A program made the position numbers and the translations under genes. Under the pieces are notes generated by a model, which was not told the DNA's origin, ran no database searches, and saw only the letters and a list, made by a program, of their open reading frames with translations. 64,000 bases of DNA from contig CM059564.1 of the NCBI GenBank assembly GCA_030386875.1, positions 43,978,075 to 44,042,074 of the forward strand, given 5' to 3'. Of this stretch, positions 53,661 to 64,000 are shown in pieces; within the stretch, counting starts at the first letter, position 1; each line of letters begins with the position of its first letter. The DNA comes from Morinoia aosen. Taxonomy: Eukaryota > Arthropoda > Malacostraca > Amphipoda > Talitridae.

Positions 53661-53860
53661 CAGAGGTTCCTGTCACTCCAGCGATCTGGAAGAAATTCCG
53701 CAGAGTTTCGCCTGTATGAATAAACAACAATCTTCAAGCTGTTTATTTCTACTTCTTGTGATCTGAATAAAAATTTTTTCATTTGCCAATATTTATAATA
53801 AAACGGACATGTTAACGTATTCTGAAGCCAGTAACCGCAATCCTGTTATTGTTGATAGCT
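53661..53860. other. Unassigned spacer
   Basis: Short AT-rich spacer between family A and the first foldback element; nothing recognised. Confidence 0.5.
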
Positions 53861-53868
53861 AAAAAAAG

Positions 53869-54551
53869 GGTCAATGTGAAGTTTAATGCAATCACGGAAA
53901 ATAATAATGCCGATCCCAGGAATCACTAAAGGAACACATTTCAGAACGTTTTACATGAACCACATTCTGCTCGCTGATGCGTTATTTTCGAATAATTGAA
54001 CTTTGAAGTTGGCCTTGGCGCCAAAGGAAGCGAGCGCGAGAAACGGAATTTAATTAATAACGGAAGCTAACCCCCTATTACAAACGTAAAGAGGTTGGGT
54101 CGTGAGGGGGAGGCACAGTTCTTCTAGTGAAAATTATAAATAATGCTTCTAACCCACCCATTAGGGTGACGACCGCAATCTTGTTGACATCGGGTCCAAA
54201 ATGGCGGCGCCCATGGTGGTCGCCATGTTAGACCCGATGTAAACAAGATTGCGGTCGTCACCCTAATGGGTGGGTTAGAAGCTTTATTTATAATTTTCAC
54301 TAGAAGAACTGTGCCTCCCCCTCACGACCCAACCTCTTTACGTTTGTAAAAGGGGGTTAGCTTCCGTTTTTAATTAAATTACGCTCGCTTCCTTTGGCGC
54401 GGGAAGGCCAACTTCAAAGTTCAATAATTCGAAAATAAAGCATCAGCGAGAAGAATGTCGTTCATGTAAAACGTTCTTAAATACGTTCCTTTAGTGATTG
54501 TTTGGAATATAATTATTAATTTCTGTGATTGCATTAAACTTCACATTGACC
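53869..54551. mobile_element. Foldback element 1 (hAT-like), 683 bp
   Basis: Almost the whole element is one inverted repeat: arms 53869-54207 and 54213-54551 around a short centre (GCGCCCATGGTGG). Ends GGTCAATGTGAAGTTTAATG and its inverse, flanked by 8-bp AAAAAAAG at 53861-53868 and 54552-54559. 8-bp duplications are typical of hAT elements. No coding capacity; the RNA of either strand would fold into a ~330-bp hairpin. Confidence 0.92.
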
Positions 54552-54559
54552 AAAAAAAG

Positions 54560-55199
54560 TTTCCAATTATTATCATTCCATGAACATTTAAGATAAATAA
54601 ATGTTTTCAGTGCCTGCGTTTCATAGGATATGAGTAAAATCTATTAAAAAAGCATTCAACGTCAACGACGTAGGTAGCACTGATCAATGCCGTCACGGTA
54701 CTTGTATCGATTCCGACCAAACTGCATTTCATTATCGATTGAAGAAAACTTAATTTCTAATAAACTGTACGAACACAAGATGCTAATTGGGGACCTTGAA
54801 ATTTGTACAGATTCGTCAGTTACCTCAATATTTTACGCCACGTTCTACAGCTTCTAGAAAAAGAGACTTGACAATTAATATCATGAAAGGAATTCGTGAA
54901 TAAAGTCGACGCTAAAATCGATCTTGGTGATTAGCCCGCAACTATTCTCAGTTTCTGATTATAGTATTACTAAAGTAGTGGTTCTCCATCAAAACGCTTG
55001 GACTTAAACGCTTCACTCACGTACATAGCCAGTTTTCTATGCAACAACTCCCTAACATTTAGTTTCAGAGATATTTTCAGTTGGCTGGCAAGATGACGCC
55101 TGCTGACGACAGCAGATCAGGTAAAGGGGATCATGATGGTGAATATGTCCTACATTATTTCTACATAACGTTACCATCATCATTCGCATTCTAACCAAA
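54560..55199. other. Unassigned AT-rich DNA
   Basis: No gene or repeat recognised between the two foldback elements. Confidence 0.5.
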
Positions 55200-55207
55200 G
55201 ATGTATT

Positions 55208-56427
55208 GGTCAATGTATAGTTTCCCTTCGGCAGGGAAATTAAAGAGTTCGTTGCTGATAATCACTAAATGAGCACATTTGAAAACCTTTTACATGAATG
55301 ACGTTATGCTCGCTGATGCGTTATTTTTGAGTAATTGAACTTTGAAGTTGGCCTTTGCGCCAAAGGAAGCGAGCGCGTGAAACAGAATTTAATAAATAAC
55401 GGAAGCTATTACAAACGTAAAGAGGATGGGTCGTGAGGGGGAGGCACAGTTCTTCTAGTGAAAATTATAAATAAAGCTTCTAACCCACCCATTAGGGTGA
55501 CGACAGCTATCTTGTTGACATCGGGTCCAAAATGGCGGCGCCCATGGTGGTCGCCATCTAAGACCCGATGTAAACAAGATTGCGGTCGTCACCCTAATGG
55601 GTGGGTTAGAAGCTTTATTTATAATTTTCACTAGAAGAACTGTGCCTCCCCCTCACGACCCAACCTCTTTACGTTTGTAATAGGCGGGTTAACTACCGTT
55701 ATTAACAAAACTACGGCGCGCGCCGGCGCCAACTTCACAGTTCAATAATTCGAAAATAACGCATCTGCGAGCATAATGTCATTCGGTAAATCTGAAGGAG
55801 ATGACAGTTGTCGATTTTCCACTTTATGATGCCTGAACCTAATTAATTGAATCAAAATAAACAAGTTTTCTTCTATGCACTTTTCGTCTCAAATGAGTAT
55901 TTTACGATTTATAGCGGTAAGTTTAGTTTCGTCATTGATGACGAATGCGCTCGAATAAACAGCTACTCATCGATTTTCGAATTTTTGTTGCTTGAAACAT
56001 GGTAATAACATCGAAAGAAACAACTTTTCTTCTACACACTTTTTTAGTCAAATGAGTATTTAACGAGGTATAGTGGTAGGTTTGGTTTCGTCTTTCAAGA
56101 CAAAGCGCTGGAAGCGAGACGCCATTGCAGTATTGCCATACAACTCGATCAAAGAATTTCTTTCCGCTTCAAAGACTGGAGTTGCGGTAAGTCATTTACC
56201 GCTATAACTAATAAAATACTCACTTGAGACGAAAAGTGCATAGAAGAAAACTTGTTTATTTTGGTGTCATTACCCATGTTTAGGCATTACAATTTGCAAA
56301 ATCGACAACTGTCATCTCCTTCAGATTTACCTGTCATTCTTGTAAAAGGTTTTTAAATGTGCTCATTTAGCGATTATCAGCAACGACATCTTTAATTTCC
56401 CTGCCGAAGGGAAACTATACATTGACC
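55208..56427. mobile_element. Foldback element 2, interrupted by another element
   Basis: Starts GGTCAATGTATAGTTTCCCT and ends with its inverse, flanked by 8-bp GATGTATT at 55200-55207 and 56428-56435. Without the nested insertion it is about 665 bp and is closely related to element 1 in the inner arms and the GGCGGCGCCCATGGTGGTCG centre (about 55534), but it has different outer arms. Its right arm is split at 55784. Confidence 0.92.
55785..56331. mobile_element. Nested foldback element with 8-bp TSD, 547 bp
   Basis: Ends GGTAAATCTGAAGGAGATGA and its inverse, flanked by TGTCATTC at 55777-55784 and 56332-56339. Arms of roughly 140 bp match (CAAGTTTTCTTCTATGCACT, then CGTCTCAAATGAGTATTTTA). 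A diverged duplicate of the arm interior lies at 55998-56100. The outer element's right arm resumes exactly after the duplication. Confidence 0.92.
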
Positions 56428-56770
56428 GATGTATTTCATACACAAACATTTTCAGAGTCATGGCAAGATCCCTTCAATTCCTTATGAACAACACACATGC
56501 ACGGCTTTATAAAACTCGTACCAAACCTGATGGTACAGGTAAAATTGGTCAGGTACACTAATCTTCACGGGCAGCACAATGTACTTTTTATGGCAACGGA
56601 ATTGAAAAATCATTCCAGGATGTGATCAATACCTTTAAAATTCATTCGTGAAAATGACATGATTGATAATATGAACATCTCTCACCCCATCTTTTTAATG
56701 CCTTTAACAAGCAACAGTCAACCGTCATACTTGGGTCACAACTGAAACCGGAACTGTAAATCTGTATAGA

Positions 56771-57540
56771 GAGCTCATACACTGTTGCGCAAGAGAGAGC
56801 AACATGACATGTTCAGCATGCCATTTGAACTGCCGCATTGCATAGGAGCTATTATAGTCCAGGGTGTTTCTATATGCGGCACCCAAAAAATCTTTAATTA
56901 CTGTTGATACAATGAACGGATTTTTGAAAACAAAATGGCAGTGGAATCCTGAGATATTTATCTTTTATTTTGCACCTACATTTTATGATACAACAGTAAA
57001 AATAAGAATCAGAGGACACAGTAGAATTCATCCTGCTTTGAAACTGCCTCCTAGACGACGAACTGGACAATGGAACAATTAGCTTTCATAAGCACTGCAT
57101 ACTTTTCTAATCGATGGAGCATTGTCCTAGCCCAGTAAAGTTGCAAGAGAGAGTACAACCTGCGAAGTTCTCCGTCAAAGAAGGTCATTTACAGATGCGT
57201 AAAGAATAAAGGATACCATCATCTCAGAAATAAGATTGATCGGTCCCACCCTCACCAGTGCTGCTATGAAAAGAATACAAACATGCGCTCAATATTGCCT
57301 GCATTCGAGTAAACGCCACATGAAGAATGTCATCTTCAAAAATTAGTCCAAATAAAAGAAATAAATCTCAGGATTCTACTACCGTTTTGTTTTCAAAGAT
57401 CCGTTCATTGCATCAAAAGCTTTTAAAGATATTTTCTGGTCCTGTATTAAAAAAAACCCTGTGTTAGAAGTTCATACACTGTTGCATGGTCAGAATGTCA
57501 TCTGAACTGCCGCATTTCACACGAGCTCAATTCAGGAGCA
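56771..57540. repeat. Compound repeat: direct repeats around inverted arms
   Basis: 56771-56850 and 57469-57530 are direct repeats (TTCATACACTGTTGC, GAACTGCCGCATT). Inside them, 56882-56975 and 57350-57441 are inverted (ACAATGAACGGATTTTTGAA, AATCCTGAGATATTTAT). The 72-codon plus-strand frame at 56864-57082 is an accident of one arm. Confidence 0.7.
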
Positions 57541-59016
57541 AAATCTTGGCCCCTGCCTCTACAGACGCACGTCTTCCATCAAAACATGTTGCCTAGATCC
57601 ATGCTATCAGCCGCAGATTTGCAGCAGCCCAAAAATATTCCATGTGACACATGCAAATAAAACGGCACGTTTTCTGAGTATTCTTGATTTAGTGGATATC
57701 TTACAGGCAGGCTTCGTGTAAACACGCAGCCGCCAGACAAGAGAGCTGCAGTCTACAAATAGAGCAAGAAAAATGTGAGGGTAGTCTTCTTGTCGTTGTG
57801 AATGTCACGATTCCAGGGTGAAAAATAAAATTCCTTGTGGCCAGCTTCGAAAACAAGCCTTTGGGATTCTCAGAAACAGCGACTCGATGTACCTTTAGCG
57901 ATAGAAATTCCAAGGCCACATTTGAAATAAGTTTAGTATTAGGGAACACTTTGAAGTTCTTTTAAAATTTTACTTCTCACCCGTGTTTTGTATTGTTAAT
58001 AAAAAATCGTAAGTAATAAGACGCTTCTTGAAATGAAATATTGTCTTGAAAGTAGTTCTTTCGTAATAAATTGTCATCATGTCATGTGCACTAAGTGCTC
58101 ATCTAACCAAATAAGTCTATATACACGTTTGACATATAGGTCACTTCTTGCAACACACAGGAATAATTTTAGAACATCGTTGTATGAACGTGTTACGTTG
58201 TATCGTGCGCAAATAAAATTATATGTCTTTTTCCCGTGCACTCTCTCACGGCCTTTGATCATTTGTGATAAAAAGTCAGTGATAATTTGTGATATCAAGT
58301 CGGGCGAGATTATCTGTAGCAAGCATGGAGTAACGTTATTTCAAAACAGAAGATAATGTCACAATTGCAAGAAAAAGTGATGGGAACAGTGAGGAGTCTG
58401 GCCTCATACCACAAATTTAACGTATATTCTAATTAAAATTTGCAGCACGCCTCACTTACGAGACATAAATTAATGAGATAGAAGCTACGGATTCATATAC
58501 GGAATTACGTGTTGGCTTATATGCCTTTTTTCAAAGGATGCAGCATATCTCAGGAAATTTCAAGTCCGAAAACTCCGAGAAGAATGAATGTACTCCACAG
58601 GTACACAATAGTTATTTATCATGTACTGCAGATCGCATGACTTTCACTTAACAGCCATTATCTTTTACATTAAGCCATGCTGAACGAGTAATGAGAGAAT
58701 TTTAACGTGAATGATATTTTTTTGGGGGGAGAAAATACACTTGCAAACGTGATGAACGAGTTGTCCCATCGTTCATTAAGTGTAAATTCCCAGCTCGGCA
58801 AAGTTCCAAAAACAGAAAAATATTTCACCAGTACATCTGAATGTCACCTTCCTTCGTACGTGCTTCGACGCGGTTATTTGGCCGGCACATGCGTGGAAGA
58901 ATATAGATTTCTCTGTACTGAGATACAAGACTATTTATTCTACGTAACTGAGTGGCACACTTCATACAAAATTTCTGCATAAACCTTGTTAGAACTTTAC
59001 GATCATGATGAGCTTT
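57541..59016. other. Unassigned AT-rich DNA
   Basis: Several open frames of 60-107 codons have no motif, and this number is expected by chance at this base composition. Confidence 0.5.
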
Positions 59017-59222
59017 CTTTTCCTTTACTTATTATTGCCTTAACACGCAGCTCACTTCCTTACCTCATTATTTGGGCCTTAACCCGTAATTCATTTATTT
59101 TACTCATTATTACCTCCTCAGTTCTTGACCCATTTCTCTGCCTCATTATTGTTACCTTAGCCTTTAACTCATTTCCTTTGCTCATTATTATTGCTTAACC
59201 CTTAAGTCATTTTCTTAACCTA
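59017..59222 (+). repeat. 38-bp diverged minisatellite, about 5 copies
   Basis: Units of the form TTTCCTTTRCTCATTATTRC followed by CTTAACCCGTAACTCA, strongly diverged. The open frame across it is a by-product of the repeat. Confidence 0.8.
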
Positions 59223-59460
59223 ATATGAAAAATGAGCACGAAAGCAGGTATGGAGAATAATGCCTTCGAATTTTCTATTTCATCTTTGCTTCAGGCTAAG
59301 GATTTATTACTGTTTTACAAGGAATGCTAATTCTAAGAGAAATGTTTCAAAGAACAACGAACTAACATCAAAAGAAAAAAGGTTCCCAAAATTTCTTGAA
59401 AAATCATGGCACATTTAGATCACCTAAACTTCAAAAGGTTTTGAGACGCCACTACCATAA

Positions 59461-59709
59461 AACTCCAAAATAAAAACTTTCAAGAGCGTTATATTTTATC
59501 GAAAAGAAGCCGCCGGTGGAGGCACACCGTTAAGCTTTCTTCGGCAGGAGTTTTGCTCATCACGATACGCTGAATTTCGAGGCACGTCTCGTCCATCACG
59601 GAGACGAATTGTGCTCTCCGACGTGCGTCAAGTGTCTGATGTCACCGAAGCTGCGGACGCAATTGACAAAAACGCTAAGAATATCGAGTTACACGCACCA
59701 TTGTTCAAG
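59461..59709 (+). CDS. Possible exon, hypothetical protein
   Basis: An 83-codon open stretch without ATG, with locally raised GC, ending AAG|GTAATG, a good donor. The frame is open from the TAA at 59458-59460 and reads TPLSFLRQEFCSSRYAEFRG, then RRRIVLSDVRQVSDVTEAAD AIDKNAKNIELHAPLFK. If unspliced it stops at 59754-59756. No family recognised and no clear acceptor. It would belong to a plus-strand gene extending right; chance openness is possible. Confidence 0.3.
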
Positions 59710-59756
59710 GTAATGGAACATCTGAAAGCAACAACATTTGTTGAGTTTCACAAATG

Positions 59757-62689
59757 AATACATGGAAAGGTGCCCTTAAGGCACTCGCAAGCAACGCCTT
59801 CAATAAATTCGTCTTGAAAAACAAAGCTTGAAGCTATATGTGTTATTCAAAGTGCTTGTTATAATATGCAGTTTTCTAGGTCTATCTAATAGAATTCCCA
59901 TGAATAAGCACAGACGATGCGATTCTTTTCATGACTCTTTACAACTATCTCTGTTCAAAGCATCATGTTTGACAGTACTATTTGCGATCAGTTTCGAGTA
60001 AATTGAAATATAGCTCAAGCTTTGCCATTCGGCCACAAAGATTCATTAGTAATAGAGCAAAACTGAACGAATTATTATTAAAGAATTGCGTTATTTTCAT
60101 GGCACCTGAGCTGAACTTTAACAAAAACACATCCGAGTTCACACTGTCTCATACATAGTCGTCATTGCTGTGTACTAGCAGAACTCTTGTTAATTTGAGT
60201 TCAAGCAAGTCGTATGAGTTATACTCACGCGTTTTAATGTTGAAGTTTTTCCATTCCAGTACAACTAAGCAATTTTTTCATCCAGCCACGCCAATCTCAT
60301 TTTGAAATTTACAGATTATTTGGTAATGATTTTCAGCATCGAAGTCCTCTAATCACTCTACGAATGATTTGAAACTTCAATAACTGTAGAATTTGTACTA
60401 GTCTACGAAGGGTCTCTTTATAATTTCGAGCTCGTGATGTGTAGTAAAAGGGGAACACCCTCGATAACTCATTTTCATAACACTCGCGAGAAGCAGCAGA
60501 AAACTGCCTACAGAGGCACATTGATTTTCCTTATGCTTGTCATGTCCAGCGTTGAACAACTTAGCTAGTATCTAAAAATCATTCAACCGATACCACGGGT
60601 AGTAAAAGATTGAACATGACAATCGAACTCATTGTATATTTTTCACGGTGTTAAATTGACAGGTAGAAATGTAGATCAAAACAATTGAAAGGGCATGACT
60701 TTATGACCACACACGACTACACGTTGCAAGCAATATGAAAGTATTGTCATAACACTACGGTCCTTAGGTTCATTCCTTGAGTTCTACGTTTCAGTTGCAT
60801 AAATTCTTCTTACGGAAGGAAACACGGGTGCAGCGATTTTTCCCTACTGTGCTTCAAATGCATCATTTTACCACTTTTTTCGGGAAACAAACCAATAACT
60901 TGAGTTTTAATGCTCAAAAAAACAATGTCAATGTAATTACCAATAAGAAAATATAGGAATTAAGCAGTAAACCGGCTGTAAAAAGCGAAATTAAGCTAGA
61001 AGAGTAAACTTCACCACAATAATCAGTATACTTACAAAATATTGGGCCTACAAACAGGCACAAGCACCCAACCGAAATGAGGAGAACATTGTTTCGCCTT
61101 TAAATTTACGTGTGAAAGCTTCCCCAGTAGTGCACAGCTGCGCTTAACCTTAATTTTACTGTCTTGAGGTCCTGGAACTGGTCCCTGGGGAGCGGACAGA
61201 TTTACAGAGGACTCCGGAAGTCTCCGCATTCTAACCTCCAAAAGTCTTCAGTGAACGGCAACCTCGAACATTAAACTCCTAAGATGTTGGTAGCTTAGTT
61301 GTCGTCTGCTGGTACTGAATTTCCTCCTGATTTTCAAAAGTCATATTATAAAAATGTATCTAACTATTTAGATGCATATGGTATGTATCTAACGAGTTTT
61401 TTTTACGTCTTTTAAGTTATTTTCCAGCTTTTGCTTGATCCCTGGATGTATTCGTACATTTGTACGGCGTTTTAAGTTCTTTTTCATTTAATAGAAATCA
61501 TCCTCACAAATTGTAATAATTTTTTTAAGTCTGATTCACCTTTGGATTTCACTCGCAGTGCAGTATATCTTATTCCAAAATTACTGTGAAACTGTGAAGG
61601 AAAATTTCGCTGTCCACCTCTGACAGCTCGTTTCCAGAACGTGCCATTCGACCCAGCTTCAAAGTCTTCAAATTAAAAAGGCCTTGAATAGTTCCAATCA
61701 AAATCAGTACAAGCTTCCCCTCGCATCAAAATCGACCTTGAAAAAAGCTACGTTAAAAATTAGCCTCGTAAAGAATAGCAGCAAGGGTTTCTAAGTTCAA
61801 AGCTTCCCGAATAACACACTTTTTTCAGAGCAATTATTTATAAAGACTATCTACTCCAAAGGTATGAACTGATTGCTCCTTGATACACGAATCTTTTAAA
61901 TTACATTGCAATAATATTTTCAACAGATAGCTAGAAAATAAATTGAATTAAAAATTGCGCCTAAATGAGTTTAGGAAGAGCTATAAAAATTTTGGCAAAT
62001 TCAATGGATACATAAAAGTATTTGTGGTAATGAGTGCTTCAGTTCCATGAAAGCTTTGATCACAAAATTTGTAAGGAAATTATGCTCACGCGCCACGCTT
62101 TCAAGCGCTTAACTTGACTCAACGACTGTGTGATGAGTGCTGTGAAAACTAAATATATTCAATTTATGAAAACAACATGGATTTGTGTCACGAAAAAAAC
62201 CTCATATGCTTCACATGAGGGATCAGCCGTGCAGTATATATGACTAAAATCTCCGTCCATGTCCTTCAAAGCAAGGTTCAATAGTCCACAGCACCTAGAA
62301 TCTTGGACTGGTCTACTAACTTCACTGGCGCAAAATGTGAAATATCAAACATCGTCTGATTGAGTGTCGTACTACAAAAGGATTGCTTTCGATCGGACAG
62401 CATTAAGTCTTTGTCTTCAAACTTTGTTCGTGAACTCACTCTTTCTATGAACTGTCGTAAAAATGGGAGGCCTTGAGGGGTTTAAAAGGGCCGTAAAAAT
62501 TAAAACTGCTTGAGCCTCAACTCAAATCGATCTAATGAGAGAATTTCTAAGCTACTTGCTATACAGGACTACACGTACTGGGATTGGCGATTACCATTAT
62601 ACTGAAAATGGTTAGTTTTAATTTCTTATGCCTTCAACCGAATTCACACTGTTAGGCTGGGGTGCACCACTTCTGGACTTACATATATA
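59757..62689. other. Unassigned AT-rich DNA
   Basis: No gene, RNA or repeat recognised. A mildly GC-rich stretch at 61130-61245 has a minus-strand frame (RRLPESSVNLSAPQGPVPGP) without family resemblance. Confidence 0.5.
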
Positions 62690-62935
62690 TTTCGCGCCTA
62701 CTTTCCTTCTTTCAGTTTTGATATCTTCTTCGCTATCTCGTTATTTTCTTTTCTCCTTCTTCATTTTTAACTTACTGTTTCTGAGAGAAGAATTTCTTGT
62801 GTGGGAACAGACCTTGTGCATAGATTCCGCGTTTTTTCTGCAGTCTAGCTTGTACTAAATGGTTCCTTCTTTACGCACTCCACTCTTGAGATCGCCTTTG
62901 TGGTGGCTGAGGAGGTTTGAACTAACATATAAGTA
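62690..62935 (-). repeat. Family A copy, reverse orientation
   Basis: Read on plus: CAGTTTTGATATCTTCTTCG, TTAACTTACTGTTTCTGAGA, TGCATAGATTCCGCG, GTACTAAATGGTTCCTTCTT and GGAGGTTTGAACTAAC, the reverse complement of the 5' two thirds of family A. Confidence 0.75.
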
Positions 62936-64000
62936 ATTCAACGGATATTGATATGGCTTCGTATTTAACTGAGAATAAAAAAGAGTGTTGTTGAGCAGAT
63001 CGATATTATTTACTGAGCATTAAACTCAACACAATTTTGTGTGCAACAGTCTTCGTGAGTTGTCCATGAGAAAGCAAAAAATAAATTCAATTCTAGTTTG
63101 CTACATAGCTCTGAATCCCGTCAGTACGCATGAACATATACTCACACAAGGGATTTTGTAGATCTGATAGTCGATGAATACCTAAATCATTTGGAGTTAA
63201 ACAGAAAACCCCATACATTTTTTAAGAAATAACTTCAGGTTTATTTCTGAAGGACATGGTGCAAAATTGTCAGTATTTCTCAATAGCGCGAAACTTCTTC
63301 GTTACATCGTCAGTACGCATATAAGCGATGATTCATGCATAACATGGTAGGTGTGATACAAAAATGGTACCTTAAATCAGTTCAACGCTTAGAAGCGGCA
63401 AAAGAAAACTCGCTGGTTGATTTTTCTTCTAAGGCAACCTACTCTTTGTTAATTCATTTTCAGAAATTTGACCGCTGCACAAGGAATTATGTTGATCTAG
63501 ATGCACAACATATCTACCTCTGCTATAATTTAGAATTTATCTTGTGCTTTCTGATTTGTCACGTTCGTTTGTGCTTTCTGATTGGTCACGCACTGTAGTT
63601 CGTCAAAACTCTTTTATGAGTGTTTCTCTTGAAGGCAAACAAACAGAAGTAAATATTTAATGTATCATCCCTTTCTTGAGGTTCATTGCCAATTGCAGGA
63701 TAACAATAAAATTTCCTGAGCTAGAATGACAGTTTCTAGAAGTTAGGTGGAAATTTTCGTATTATAAATTAAAAACAGAGAACTCGGTAACCTAAGAAAA
63801 CATTTTATTATGTAACAAAACTCAATTCTGTATCAAAAGATCCAAAACAATAAGTTTCAAGACTTTATGCACTGCAAATTTTTCTGTAGCAAATTTTTTT
63901 TCGAGTTCAAAAATTACGTGCATCATTTTCACGGCGCATTTTTTCAAATATCATTTTCTTTCGCATAAAGAGAGATCATATTATAAAATGGCGAACCCGA
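62936..64000. other. Unassigned AT-rich DNA to window end
   Basis: Nothing recognised. The 87-codon plus-strand frame at 63335-63598 has no motif. Confidence 0.5.

Noticed and set aside
56864..57082. 72-codon frame with a basic C-terminus
   Set aside because: Lies on one arm of an inverted repeat and is not kept in the other arm.
58986..59198. Hydrophobic 70-codon frame resembling a membrane protein
   Set aside because: Produced by the 38-bp pyrimidine-rich minisatellite.

Overview
The window is AT-rich eukaryotic DNA with split genes, long introns, minisatellites and many transposons. The two host genes and the types of mobile element (I-clade and CR1-like LINEs, PIF/Harbinger, hAT-like foldback elements, many short repeats) point to an invertebrate metazoan, most likely an arthropod. 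The species cannot be named from the sequence. Exon boundaries were placed by eye from reading frame, splice dinucleotides and intron phase.

Layout. (1) 663-7241, plus strand: the last six exons (385 codons) of an FHIP1/FAM160A-type gene (FTS-Hook-interacting protein). (2) 10145-19014: a head-to-tail array of an I-clade LINE, bounded by one 12-bp target-site duplication. It holds a 5'-truncated copy, a partial copy made by a 1,232-bp tandem duplication, one copy with both ORFs open (gag-like ORF1; endonuclease-RT-RNase H ORF2), and two copies of a 320-bp structured module with (ACT)n tails. (3) 47574-23825, minus strand: seven exons of a gene whose protein has an N-terminal alpha-helical part, a TIR-like domain built from three exons and a coiled coil. 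It is convergent with FHIP; its last exon or exons were not found. Its introns hold a decayed CR1-like LINE (about 34700-38600, same strand as the gene), a 190-bp Harbinger MITE, several copies of a SINE-like family (family A), a short inverted-repeat element (family B) and two promoter-like GC-rich islands. (4) 48720-51306: a PIF/Harbinger element with TAA target duplications and a truncated HARBI1-type transposase. (5) 53861-56435: two large foldback elements with 8-bp target duplications, the second interrupted by another foldback element with its own 8-bp duplication. (6) 56436-64000: mostly unassigned AT-rich DNA with a minisatellite and one exon-like open frame.

The host genes look independent: FHIP acts in Hook/dynein vesicle transport, and the TIR protein looks like a signalling adaptor. 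The most informative structures are mobile: the LINE array with a single target duplication, and the nested foldback elements whose ends can be read to the base.
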